From contig NW_001798971.1 of NCBI RefSeq assembly GCF_000165425.1, positions 218,240 to 282,239 of the forward strand: a stretch of DNA of 64,000 nt, in the 5' to 3' direction. A program made the position numbers and the translations under genes. The stretch is from Paramecium tetraurelia. Lineage: Eukaryota; Ciliophora; Oligohymenophorea; Peniculida; Parameciidae. The notes under the pieces were generated by a model, which saw nothing but the letters and a program-made list of their open reading frames with translations, had not been told where the DNA came from and searched no databases. Shown piece by piece: positions 11,656-24,203 of the stretch. How positions within the stretch are numbered: position 1 is the first letter of the stretch; the number at the start of each line of letters is the position of its first letter.

Positions 11656-12141
11656 TTCTCAAAAATAATTTTATTAAATTATAAATACAGTTAGCTTTAA
11701 AAATTATTCACATTAAGGAATACGCAACATCTTCAGTGATAAAGACTTATAACTAATCAAATTTCATATGATCTATGATATATCTACAAGAACGAATTAG
11801 TCATATCTCCTTTTTTAATATTTAATCTTAAACCAATTTGATACATAAAAAATATGGAAAGTAAATTTTCGCAATTAAGAAACCAAATACGAGGGGGGTC
11901 GATTTTATGTAAATCTAATTTAATTACCTCAAATTACTTAAATCTATAATCAAATAAAATATTTGATATTTAAAAGTAGTCCTGCTAACCATTTTAATTT
12001 ATAATAGAACATAATTTAATTATGCAAAATTTTAAATTGAATTCTCATAAACATAAATACTACATAAACATATGAGATTTCATATTAAAATAATAGTTTT
12101 ATTTCATAAAATGGTTATGATATTTTTATTATGCAATTATA
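11656..12141. other. AT-rich intergenic spacer
   Basis: Between the start of the coiled-coil gene and the end of the membrane-protein gene. It is poor in G+C apart from a short G run near 11890. I see no open frame with protein-like composition, no tRNA and no repeat. It presumably holds the promoter of the gene starting at 11655. Confidence 0.5.
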
Positions 12142-12671
12142 TCATGCCTCCAAGTATTCCTCATCCCCTTGAGCTTGCGACTATTGATGTTTTGAGAATC
12201 TCTTCAGGATGTATGAAATAAAGGCAAGACCCAAAATGATGAAAATGATCCCATTAACCTGATTCATAAAGATTTCATACCAACATAAACACCTCCAAAA
12301 AGAAGTAGAGCGCAGGAGCCTCAACTGCACAGTCATTTTAAGATGAATATAGTTTGTATCCATAGATTAGCAAAAAGGATATGTAAACTGCAAAACAGAT
12401 ATCCAAGAAATTGAAGAACAAGTTAATTGCAGGATTTTTGTACCTATCTAAGTAGATTAACGAACCTTGGTATTAAAGTAATCAGAATATAGGTTCCCCA
12501 AATAATTAATCCATAGAAAACCAAATGTGTAAACAAGGCTAAATTCTAATTGCATTTCTGATCAATAAACTATGTCTCTATGATGCCTGAAGCGCTTAGG
12601 AAGATCAGAGTGTAAAAGAAGTGGGCTCCTTCACTTGCTTTCAATTGTTTTTTGGCTTCAATTTCCTGCAT
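12142..12671 (-). CDS. Four-helix membrane protein, unknown
   Basis: A 161-residue protein with four hydrophobic segments: residues about 16-32 (HFFYTLIFLSASGII), 48-66 (LALFTHLVFYGLIIWGTYIL), 75-97 (NLFFNFLDICFAVYISFLLI) and 118-140 (LYFFLEVFMLV running into NGIIFIILGLAFISYIL). Short soluble ends; the C-terminus is Gln/Glu-rich. Two 22-nt introns (12259-12280, 12444-12465) give one frame. No family recognised. A (TTAATGA)4 minisatellite abuts the start codon. Confidence 0.75.
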
Positions 12672-12698
12672 TAATGATTAATGATTAATGATTAATGA
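12671..12698. repeat. Minisatellite, TTAATGA x4
   Basis: Four perfect copies of TTAATGA immediately upstream of, and touching, the start codon of the membrane-protein gene on the minus strand. Copy number may vary between alleles. It could affect the 5' leader; this is inference. Confidence 0.9.
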
Positions 12699-12803
12699 TA
12701 AATTAAATTATTATCTAAACCATCGAATGAGGACAGAAGAAGTGGTTTTAAAGAGTGAATTATCCAATATAATTATTTATATTTAAGGGGTTGACCTAAC
12801 AAA

Positions 12804-13370
12804 TCATTTCTTTTCCTTTTCCTCCTTTTTAGTCGTGTTTCTGAAGTCTGCATTGAAAATTGGGAAGGACTACTTGACTCCATATCCCCAATTCACATTG
12901 TCGATGGGTTCTCTCCATCCGATTTCAGCAGAGCTAGCAAATTACAAAATGGTCTCACCTGACTATTGGAAATTGGAATTGATCCTTGACGGTGTTGTGA
13001 GTGTCCTTCTTGTGTGGACAGAATCCCTTGTCCTTCTTGCATTTCTAACAGTACTCATTCTCCACGATGCCCAATCTATCCAATGGATGCTAACAGTTAC
13101 GATTAAATGTTACAGAATACGCCACAGCTGTACTATTGTCTTGTCTTTCCTGCATCCTTCTTGAACATTCCAACATAGTTATTATTTTGAGTGAAGTATG
13201 GTTCTAATTTTTCTAAATCTAATTTGGTTTTAGGTCCCAGAATTTTCTTTTCTTTCTATCATATAGGTTTCAATATTTACAGCGTCCTACTGTCTATATG
13301 TCTCAGTTTGTTCGGTTGTTTCATATTTGGATCTTGCACCTTTTTGTTACCCTTTCGTTTCTTTTGGCAT
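12804..13370 (-). CDS. Cys/His-rich orphan protein
   Basis: A 161-residue protein encoded by four exons; introns at 13256-13280, 13090-13120 and 12934-12958 (25, 31, 25 nt) and the exon sum is divisible by three. Basic N-terminus MPKETKGQQKGARSKYE, then a block with spaced Cys and His (YSCGHPLDRLGI, EYCQKCKKDKGFCPHKKD) that could bind one zinc, then an aromatic/proline segment (EIGWREPIDNVNWGYG, SFPIFNADF) and a Lys/Glu tail. No signal or membrane helix. The ending resembles small axonemal microtubule-associated proteins in style only; I do not recognise it. Plus-strand open frames over the same DNA are shadows. Confidence 0.75.
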
Positions 13371-13546
13371 TTAAATAAAATAATTAATACTCAACAATAT
13401 CCCTAAGTAGTGCATAAATTGCAGAAATTCAAGCGAGCAACTCATCAAATCATGAGAAGGGACACATTGTCTCAACCAATTTATACTCTATATTTTATAT
13501 AGGTAATTCTGAGTAATTGAAATAAAAATAATAAATGTAAAAGTAA

Positions 13547-14552
13547 ATGCCTGGGGGTAATGGACATCTGAATGACGATCTTAAATTAAACGAAATTGTT
13601 TACTTGGGTGCTCACAATTGTGCCATGTCCAAAAGTTATGGGTGGATTTATGCATAATAAAATGTCACAATTACTGAGCAATTTGAGAAATACGGTGCTC
13701 GACACTTCAAGGTACCTCTACATTGGTACTCAAACAATAATGATCCTGAAGTACATCTATACAATATTTTCGAGATAGTAGTTGCTCACGAATCAGATGG
13801 GAAATCCAATTGCCAATTGACTCTGATGCAGAGAGCCTTAAAAAAGCCAGAGTCAGCTCATTCGCGATTAAAAGAAATTGTGGATCTCTCTTTTCAATAC
13901 CCTGATGAAATTATCATTTTAAAGATAGAAAGCAAACTATTGTGTAATAGTCAAAAAAATGGAACTGAGCATTTTGATCCTTCGTTATCTAGCATTATCT
14001 TGCACAGTTTACTGGTTGATCTCAAAGCAGATCAAAGGGCTATCATACTTAAAAATGACACTGAGATTCCAACTTTAGGTTGGTGTCGAAAAAATAAACA
14101 GACTTTATTAATTACTATAGAGCCAAAGGAGTAAAGAGTAGGAGACCTATCCAAATATACATACTATTCATATTCCATAAGTGCTTAGGTGGATTGGGAG
14201 GCAGATCCTTTGAAGGATGTGTAAAGTGGAGATGTGGCAAGGGGGAAAGTCAATAAATAAACTGGTGAAATATTGTCACCTTTTCTAGAAATTCATTTTT
14301 GTCCTTAAAATTCATTAAAGTATAGTAATACCTAAATAGAACAGACTCGATTCTTCATATAGGGATAAGTACAACTCGTATAATCATGTGAGATAGAGAT
14401 TCTTGTAATACTTTTTTAATTGCATAAAAATGCCAAATTTTTTGGTTGCTGATTTTATAGATTAGGGGAAATTATCAAATATTGTTGATGATGTGAATTT
14501 AATTGTGAATTCTAATGGTATATTCTTGCCTGAATTGTTTGAAGTATTGTGA
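13547..14552 (+). CDS. PI-PLC X-domain-like phosphodiesterase
   Basis: A 326-residue TIM-barrel phosphodiesterase of the PLCXD type. Seen: first catalytic-site segment VYLGAHNCAMS (His), the KYGARHFKVPLHW strand with Arg, and the second His in VVAHESDGKSNCQLT, followed by helices and a C-terminal NFLVADFIDQG strand. The family cleaves phosphoinositides or related phosphodiesters; substrate here is unknown. No C2, PH or EF-hand is present, so it resembles the stand-alone X-domain proteins rather than signalling PLCs. One 25-nt intron at 14320-14344. An in-frame upstream ATG at 13535 (four codons earlier) is a possible alternative start. Confidence 0.82.
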
Positions 14553-14776
14553 TTATAATATTTTATTAATTAATAACATTATTATCTGAGAATTATGAGA
14601 AAGTAAAGTAAAGGAACAGATTGTTAATTTTGTCTATAATTATTATTATTATTATTTTTCAAATTAGTTTATTCTTTTTTATAGATTATTATAGAGAAAG
14701 GAAAAGCACTTCGAATATATAATAGATTAATATAAAAACTTAACAAACTTTATTAAAAGTTAGAGCTCATATCATA

Positions 14777-17700
14777 TCATATCAGCTAATTTCCGTTTTT
14801 GGCATCATCCTTTGATTTTTCTTAAGAGTGTTAAGCGACCCCTTTGGATTAAAATAATTCATATTAAGAATCAAATTCTTGATGGATTTGATTAATTTTG
14901 TTGTTGTATTCACTTGCAGGTTCATCTTCACTAAAAATGTAGATTGAAAACATTACTAAATAGCGAAAACTAGAGGCTTAGATTTATCCTATCTCCAATT
15001 GATTATGCTTCGATTCACGATTTTACTCAACTATTACCACATTATTCTGGCCTTTTGATTCAGTTTGGTACGGTTTTAAAGAAGAGGTCCAATATGGGGA
15101 TTTTATTGGAGATGAGGATACTTCTCTTTGATTTTGTCTCTAACTTAATCTAAAGATTGTGCAAATTCTTAGAACTTCTCCTCAAAAAGATTGTAAAAGA
15201 GCAGCAATAAGAAGATTGCATTCAATATGGCAATTACTACATACCCAGCATAGGTTAAGCCAAAGAAATTGATTTGTATGGTTCTATAAAGGAAGACGCC
15301 TACAACTAGGGAGAGAGACAAAACTACTGTAGAGAGTTGATCCAAGTAGTTTAGTTTCCTTAGATCGTAAGGATTGAAATGAATTGTCAATCCATAATAG
15401 CCATAAATTACAATGAATGAGAGGATTCCCTAAAAGAATATAAATAATGACAAGTACTTTAACTATGATTTCCTCTTGGAAATAGCAGATCAAGACACTA
15501 ATAAGAGAGCGGTAGAATATCTTCAAGAACTCCCAGTAGTATCGTTTTCTGCTGTATTCGTAATAAAAGAATCCCCAGGATTAACGGAAGATAATGGAAT
15601 TCAACTTCATCTATTATGCCCCTTAATAGCAAATGTACCAGAAGATAACTGGTAAGACGATTAACCATAAGATCAATCCAGGAACTCCAAAGGCTGCAAT
15701 CCATTGATCATGTTTGAAAGTGTCATATCGATATGAAACATTTGCCATAATATACATGTTCCCAGATATTACACGACTGGAAATCAGAGTCATAAATTCC
15801 ATGACGTAATTGGGTTGTAAGAGTAGGAACAAGTAAATGGCCATAGTTTATACCTGTTGAATCTTGAATTCCACCCCATACCTTATAAACATGATAATCA
15901 GCATGGCTACTATGTAAAATCCTTACATAATGAACGACCAAATGATACGAAAGTAGATTAAGTCAATACCCCAAGTGTCATCGGCTAAGAAGCAATCTAA
16001 GGCATTTCCTACTGTTTTTGCTGGCATACTGACGGTATTGACTGAATCCACTGCTCCCGTTGGTATCTCAATCTGAAAACCACTTAGAATAGACAAGATT
16101 TAAGTATGATTATTGAAGATCTTTAAGAGGACAGCGGCATTTGCTCCTGCATTTTGTGATGAAGCCCATCCCAACTTAGTGAAAATTTCGTAAAGAATGA
16201 TGCTTCTCATTTTCTCTTTGTTTGCATCCACTGTAGTAACTGTAGAATATAAGGTGAAGATTGATAAGAACAGAATCATAATGATGTTTCGAGTGTTGTC
16301 TTGACAAGTACCACATTCATATTTGGCAGAGTTACTGTATTTGGAACCCCAAAATGTGCCATGAATATCGCATTCCTCACATAAGGCTCCTATGGTTCCT
16401 TCTACGCACACATCATTTCCAACGTTGAATCCTCCGATACAATTGATTACTTTATTTTTGCAATTCTCAGCTTGATCATTCAGATGATCGGGTCTCCAAT
16501 AATGATATTTTAAACTAATCTTATTTCTGACTGTGTAGTTCATCGATCCCTCATCTATTTATTTGCAAATTCCCTTGTACACCAACACATATTAACCAAT
16601 GGGACAGGGATTGCATGAACCCTATTGAGGATTGTAAGCTTCCCCACGATCACATTCAACAGATCTCACTCTGGCTAACAGTGTGTATCCCGTGTCGAAT
16701 CCCATCAATTGATATGGATATTCAGTATAATAACGAGGGATATTGACTAAAGAGCTGTTCAAAATAATGTCCAATGTAACATTCTGATAAGGGTCGAATA
16801 AAATTTGGAGGTTCGAGTAAACGAATCCTTGCTGATTCAAATTGAAGATTCTCAGAGACTCCCCTTAAATGGAGGTAGTAATATTAGACTGCATAATTGC
16901 TTAGGCATCAAATTGATACTTCATAATTTCTTCATTCTGATTCAGGAATACCAATAACACAGTCTGATTCTCAAAGTCTTACATCAACTAACCACTCTTG
17001 ATGACAAGTGGGTAATGCAACCATCCAGTGTTTTTATTGAGATTGCTTGAGTTCTGCAATTATCCATTTATAAGTATTCCTAGATGAGTAGGATATTCAG
17101 CCACGTCATCTCCATACAGAGTAGCATAATTCTACAACATAGTATTTCCAGTCTTGTTCCACAAATTAATACCACTCTCTTTCACTCTAATAGCTCCACC
17201 AATACTTGCATTATTCTTGAAGAACACACTCTTAGCCAAATTCAACCTCTGATAGACAACTCCATCCCTCTTGGGCTAAGCCTCATAATAAACACACCCT
17301 CCCTATCCACTTACTATGGCTTGGGTGCAATATGTATTGGTGATATTGGCTGTCAATCCATAAATTGAGAGACCACCCCCATGAACGGCCTAAACATCTT
17401 GGATATTCATCGAATCTACCACCACATGAGCCAGATAAGTTGGAGATGGAATTGCATAATTGAAATCTGAAGGCAAGATCTCATCAGATAGCAATCTTCT
17501 TCTTCTTCTACTTCTCAACCCTGTCTTCTTTAAAATGTTATTTAAAGTAAGTGCCGATGTAAAATTGATATTTATTCTGTTGTCTTCAGTCGTTAAGATT
17601 GTCTAATATTAGGCTGATGATGCCATGTAACACCCATAATATCCAGCCGAGGACTTGGAACATCGACACATACTCATTTGGACTAAGGATCTAAGATCAC

Positions 17701-20700
17701 TATTAGACACTCTCATGACCTAGACCAATCCTCCATAACATTCTTTACATTCTACTCGATTTATAAACAAATTCCTCAATAACAATGGAGTATTTTTTGT
17801 GATCTGATCTATCAACATCATTGCTGGATTAATCACATACTCTGGGAAGTCAACCCTAGATTGCAGTATCTTGCAATAGGCATTCTACTCATTTGTGAGT
17901 TTACTATTACTACAACTCACACTGACATTCATTGATGAAATGTTACGAAACTGAATCGAATCTACGACTACAGGATTTACCAAAGGTTCTAAGATTTCTA
18001 TATATGGTCTGTATGATAATATGCCATGTTATGACTCTATCGTATTTATTCTCACTAAATTAGGATTGACTAGTGATATCAAACCATAAAAATAGAGTCC
18101 CTCACTATACAGGTTTTGAAGATCGAATTAACCATTATCCTACTCGAATGCAGCTAATCGCTTAATAAATAGAAACTCCTCTATGATCTGAAAGTTGCTC
18201 AAATTGCTAAAGAAATCAAGAGCATTTGTATAATTACCAGATATTTTTATATCTTACAATCTGCTCTTCTAAACCTATTAGGTTCTATCATCAAATTTGA
18301 CTTTTACTGATGTTCCACTCAGTCCGTAACAATTCGATATTATTGAGTCTTTGAGGGTGAATAATTGTTATCTATCTGAAGCAATCATATAGATTCCCCC
18401 TCCATCTGCCCTTGCAATACAGTTGCTCAAGTCCATATTCTCTAGTAATAAATTCAATGAGGACGATGTGGAATCAATATAGATGCACCCACCTCTAGAA
18501 ACTACTGCTCCGTTGATAGGAGTGAAGGCATTCTTAATGATCGTGTTATTGATATAGCCTTGCCCTTCCTTTAATGTTTTCAAATAGACAGCTCCTCCCA
18601 CTTTGGCAGTAGAATTAGTAAATTAGGAATTTAACAATTTGACGTTGTATCCAGCCATGTAGACATGTCCACCCTCGGCCACTTGATTTATATCGTATGT
18701 AAACGGATCTTGATTTTACAATAAAGTTGGATCATAATTACTATTGATCATTGTGATATTGTTGATAATTTGAATTCCACACTCCAAATACAGGACTGCT
18801 CCGAATCCACTCACGTAATTGTTTTTCCAAAAGGAGTTCTATAAATTCAAAGTTCCTACAACACTCCTGATTAAAAATGTAGGATTGCTGGGTCTTAAAG
18901 TGCCTTTCAAATAGGATGCAGAAAAATGTCTATTCTTTTCGAAGTAAAGGCCTGATATCGATACTGTTTATTCTTAGGTCGAATCAATCAAGATTGCACC
19001 AGATGGGACAGCCAAGACTGTTGTTGTTATCGTACATTATTACACCATCACATTTTGAATGGTGATCTGTTCGTGAAATGCTTCGCCACTCGTGTTATAA
19101 ACAAGATTGCTCCAAGAAGATATCCCTATGAAGGAGTTGTCGATACCATTCAAATTTAAGAGGTCAATATTGAGTAGTTTAACTATCCTGTAAAAGTTAT
19201 TAATGAAAACGCAGTAGTTATTACGTATGTTAATGCCTTCATTCTAAGAGCATATCAAATTGATAAATGTAATTTCCTGGATTTAATCTGTGTAAAATAT
19301 AGTTAGATTAGGATTCTAAATACTTTGGAAGTTTTCAACTTGCAATGTGTATGACTTCTAGATTTGAATGGCAGCACTGGTTGCAGCCTCCAAAATTGTC
19401 TCATTGAACCCATAGGTCTTGATCTATTAAATGATAATGTTCTTCATGCTAATATTCAAAGGCAATTCATAATCATTTTTAATTGATGTTAATAACATTA
19501 TACAAGCAGGATAGAGACAATTGATTTCAATGAATTCCATATCCTAAAATTTAAGTTTAATACCAGAATATTCAGGATCGGTGGGTCTGATTGTCATAAT
19601 ATCAAACTAAGTCTCAAATACTTTGCCAAAGTATGTAAACGTAGTATTGTAAACATAAACACCACTGATATCAATAGTGGTGATGTAGAAAAGGGATGTA
19701 TAATTAACTCTGCTGTTGGTCATCTCAAAGCCAGATATAGATACTTTTTACATGGTTTGAAAGTTCATAATACCTCTTGAATTATTGTATTCGATATTAT
19801 TCAGATTTAAGTTTTCAACTAAGATCATTCCTGTTGGGGTTTTTGTGACCTATGTACTCAAGAAAGCACCATCATTTATGAAATAAGCATCATTAAAGAT
19901 TACTTTTTTGAGGAAGATCTTACTGTTCCATTCTGATTGAGTTATCAGAGTAATATCTTATAATTCAAAGACAGCTTGGCTTTCAACAGAGAAATCTTAG
20001 AATCTTACATTCTCCAAATTAATAGTAAAGTAAGGCAATTTAGCATCTTCATTGTATGTGAGACCAAAAGGTTTAACTTAGAAAGCTGCTTCACTTCCCA
20101 GTAGATAATTTTGCGAAGTTATCAACACATTATTTAATTAGATATCATAGGTATTAAGTAGGACTGTGTAAAAAGGTTTATATTTTTTAAGATTTTGAGA
20201 CATCTCACTATAAGGAGTGGTATACAATAATGATTGATAATGATCTTATGCTTGTCCATTGCCAATTTTGACATTCTCCAAGATCAACTTAGAGCCATCA
20301 TTTTTGGTTAATTCAAACCCAAATGGTTTTTCAAACTTCTATACATTAGAGAACATATTTATAGGGTCTAAATCAGTAGCAGGTAAAATCTCAATCTGAG
20401 TCAACTTTACTGTTGTAAAATACTCAAAATAAATAGTGTTTTGCACATACCATTGCATTTTCTCTGCTTCAGTTGCACCTACAACTGATATTTCAAGCTC
20501 AACTTCTGATAAAGAAAATACATTTCTCCTAAAATTGGTTGTGAAATATGTGTTTTTTTAGAAATAACATTTATTATTTTTGGAATCAGTATCATAATGA
20601 AATTTTAATTTAATGGTTAATTTACTAACAACTTTTTCATTGTAGTCCAAATATAATTGATTTCTTAGGGCGATATCTAATTTATCTTCTAGATTGATTA

Positions 20701-23042
20701 TAGTGGTTTTCTTTGTGATATCTCCAAATTAAGAATTGACCTTCCATTTATTAGCAACATCATCTTCATATTGAGTACAATCAGCTTCTATTTCAATTAT
20801 ATCAGAACGCACACATTCCTCCAAACCATCTTTTTTTTCAACGCATCTACCCAAGTGAGTATCCAAGTAATATGAAGAACTAGAATCACAAATAAACGCC
20901 AATCGTGAATATTCTTCATATTACTGGTTTATGGGATTAAAGAATTTATTAACCAAATTAATTTCTTCAGCTGTTCTGATTCTGCACCCAATAGTAAATT
21001 AAGGACATTCGATACAATCAGCGTCATCAAGTGAAGCTGATCTTGTTATTGAACTCGTCAACTTAGCATAGTCACATTTATCACAATAGCCTTGACTTCC
21101 TTTGGCAGAAAAACTAAAGCAAGCCTCTCCTCCCTTCTCACAATATCTGAGATCTTCATTCAAAAAGGGCCCTTTCTCATTGTCCCCTGCAGTACAAGTA
21201 TAACAATATGGACCATAGACATCTCTATCACCATCATCTGCATATAAATAGTATTCAGTTCTGTGAATACTCAGAAGTGAGTATCTGTAGCATTCTTTAC
21301 AGAACCCGTTAGCCGAACAAGGAAGACATTTGCCACTTACATTATCAACATAGAAGCCATCTAAACAATATAGACATCTGTATTTATCATCAATATACAA
21401 ACAAGATTAACAGAGATAATCTTACAAGTTTTCTTAGCATGTTCTCTCGCATTCCCATAATCCTGTAACTTCTGAAAGGAATAGAGTATATGTAACATCA
21501 CACTTTTTGCATTATTATTTATTATTCGAATCATTTTGATATGTCAAGCATCCAGCAGGAAAAGGAATTGCCGGAATTATATCAGTTCCATCAATTTGTG
21601 GAGTGCAAGTTTTGCCATCATTCGATAGGATTAGGTTATCTTAACATAATAAACATAACTAAATTGCAAATTCTTCCTTTTCTAATGGTACAAAGTCTGG
21701 ATTTAAAGTCGAAAATGATTTATCTGCTCCAGCATCAGGATTACCAGCCATATGACAAAGTTTACAATTTGAAATTGTACAAGCAGCACATCCAGTTCCT
21801 GTTGCTTAGAATGTATAAAAGTAATTATCACATTCTCTACATCTCAATACATACTGACTTAATGTTGTGTCTGTAATAGTAATCACAGTGTTCTTATTTC
21901 TCGTGGGACTATAATATAATTAAATTAAACTTACTATTTATTTGTTGTTAAGGTATACGAAACGTATTCACAATTATTACAATTAGTACCGCATCTAACA
22001 CATGTTAATTTATCCAATGAAGGTATATAAGTGTTTTGTGATGTGCTTACACATTCAGAACATCTCTAATATATCCCAAGAGTTCTTAATTTGTCATACG
22101 CAGCACTGGTTGGTTGAGTGTTAGCTGCTATGAATAGTTCATTATAGTTGTTGTATGTATCCCATGGTTCAGTGTTCAAATTGACTTCATCATTACCAAA
22201 GAAGCATTCACTGCATCCAGTAAAGCATGGGATGCATTGACTATAAGTTTAAGCACTATTTAGACTAAGCCTTGTGGTCATCAAACTAAATCCTTTATTG
22301 CATATTAAACAATCTTTTTTTGTATTTACTGTGACTTTTCCATCGCTATCTGTTGTTCTTATGTTGTTGATTTCGCAGGACTGGCAGTTTTCAGGACAAG
22401 AATCACATCCGCTGGTGATTTCGTTGTAGGCGAACCCTTAATTTTAATTTTTGAAATACCTTCTGCACATGCAATAAAAAGATTGTTTACATCATACTAA
22501 TATTATAAAGAAACAGGGAAACATGATGAGCTCTTGGAGGTACAAAAATTTGCACAACCCTCACACATCGTAGTCGTGAACTTCATATGAAATTAATCAA
22601 TACTTCTTTAGTACCAGATTCAATTACATAAAACAACTGTTTTGCACTTCTATCCACCTTGTGAAATACAGAAGTGTCCAACATCGTTCGTGCCTTATAA
22701 TCGTAAGTGCATAATCGAGACTAATCCCAAGTCTAACTGTTATCTAGACAATCTCCACAATACAAATTGCTTTTATCATGGAACCCTTTGTATGGACTAT
22801 TCGATACATCAAAACTGCAATTACCATTATACGCATATTTTTGTGCCCTTTTTCAAGCCCATTTCCAAATTATCCTGTGGTAATTTGAACAAAAATGTCT
22901 GGGTCTCACACAATTTGCAATTTCCGTTTTCATATTAAAGACACTTCTCAAAAATGTCATTTTTTTCTAAGGGAGTCTCTTCTATTGCTTATTTTGTCAA
23001 CTAAGTTAAGTAGCTAAGAATAACAAAGTTTAAATAAATCAT
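14777..23042 (-). CDS. Giant surface protein: Cys-rich, beta-helix-like, multi-pass C-terminus
   Basis: A single gene of 8.3 kb. It starts with a signal peptide (MIYLNFVILSYLT). The first ~700 residues (20.8-23.0 kb) are rich in CxxC pairs (for example YRCLYCLDGFYVD), like growth-factor-receptor/VSP-type repeats. The middle (about 16.6-20.5 kb) is a long run of Asn/Ile/Val-rich repeats of the type that form right-handed beta-helices. Before the membrane part lies an EGF-like block with CVEGTIGALCEECD near 16.4 kb. The C-terminal third (15.1-16.3 kb) has several membrane helices, then a cytoplasmic Gln-rich tail. Many short introns; those I am sure of include 14931-14956 and a 26-nt intron near 21.91-21.94 kb. 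Large ciliate 'transmembrane protein' families share this plan. Probably a surface receptor or adhesin; function is inference. I did not resolve every intron, so it could conceivably be two genes. Confidence 0.7.
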
Positions 23043-24203
23043 TTTTTAGTGTATTGTATTAAAATTACTGATTAATAAATATTGGGATCTGAATTTAAAA
23101 TCCTTACAATGTTGTAAGACATAATTTAAAATATGTATTTCGCTATCAAGTCTTTCTTTGAATAAACTCTAAATTAATGCGAAGTTAAAAAATAAACTAA
23201 AAAAAAATCATAATATTTTAATATTATTTTTTAAATAATCATTTTAAAATCACTAAACAATTTGTAGAAATAATAATCTTCCAAACCCTATCTTCCAAAT
23301 AAGTAAGATATAAGTCCTTAGAATTCACCTTCTATTCTCCCTCCTTATACGAACATCATTAATTTAATGTGTTTTTAATTTTTATATTTCATTTAAATTA
23401 TATATATTATAAATGTTGATCTCAAAATCATGAAATTTACATGAAAAAAACAGTAATAATAAATTCATTACTACCATGTTAATAAATTTATTCATGTATT
23501 CATCAGAATAAATAAATCAAAATCTTAACTAAACTGTGATTAAAATTTCGATTCTTAGATGAAGAACGAATTCCATAATGGTAAAATTATTGAATTACGG
23601 GAAGTACTAAATTGAATTTTCTTTAGATTAAAACTTTTTTTTATTGACTGCTTTTTCTATTACATTCAGTAGAAGAATGTGAATCTCTATGATAAATAAC
23701 ATATTTTAAGAGTTTTAATATTACCATTTCAAAATTTTTGAAATTAAGCAAAATTTTTTTTATTATTTGATTGGCTTTTTTATTTCTCATTATGATTTCT
23801 CTCTTATTCTTTACTATCCACAATTAAAATTTTAGTTTTTGTTGAAATAAAGTACTTTAGACTGAATTCAAGAATTTAGGAAAAGTAATATTAATAAGTT
23901 TAAATAATTAATATTGATTACAGATATAATTCTTGTTGATTAATATTGAAGCGAACTTAAAAATTTATAATATGCATCAGTATTTATATATACACTATAG
24001 AATCAAGAAGGAATATCAAAAATGAAAACCACTAATTTGGCTGAGAATTAATTTATTTAGGAAGAAGTTTTATTAAAATAAAACTATATATTAATAATTT
24101 TATTAATAAAAGCATCATACTTAGTTATTTGAATTAGATTGGGTTGGATAAGTTTGATTAAATCAAAATTAATTTGCAAGAAATAATTTATTAAATTTGA
24201 CAT
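23043..24203. other. Intergenic region without a convincing gene
   Basis: Divergent spacer of 1.16 kb between the giant surface gene and the CK1-like kinase. The most G+C-rich part is about 23275-23345. A minus-strand open stretch near 23640-23823 is Lys/Ile/Asn-rich with no domain and looks like chance readthrough, which is common because TGA is rare in AT-rich DNA. No tRNA or repeat seen. Confidence 0.45.

Noticed and set aside
12671-12698. CRISPR-like direct repeats
   Set aside because: Heptamer units in direct tandem without spacers, in a eukaryotic genome.
12835-13406. Plus-strand open frames of 109 and 71 codons
   Set aside because: They are shadows of the minus-strand Cys/His gene, whose three introns and divisible exon sum give a far better protein.
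22642-22938. 98-codon plus-strand frame with several Cys
   Set aside because: Lies opposite the Cys-rich N-terminal part of the giant surface gene, which has a signal peptide and continuous coding on the minus strand.
23641-23823. Minus-strand frame of 60 codons
   Set aside because: Lys/Ile/Asn-rich with no domain, no partner exon and no conservation evidence; open frames of this length occur by chance when TGA is the only stop.
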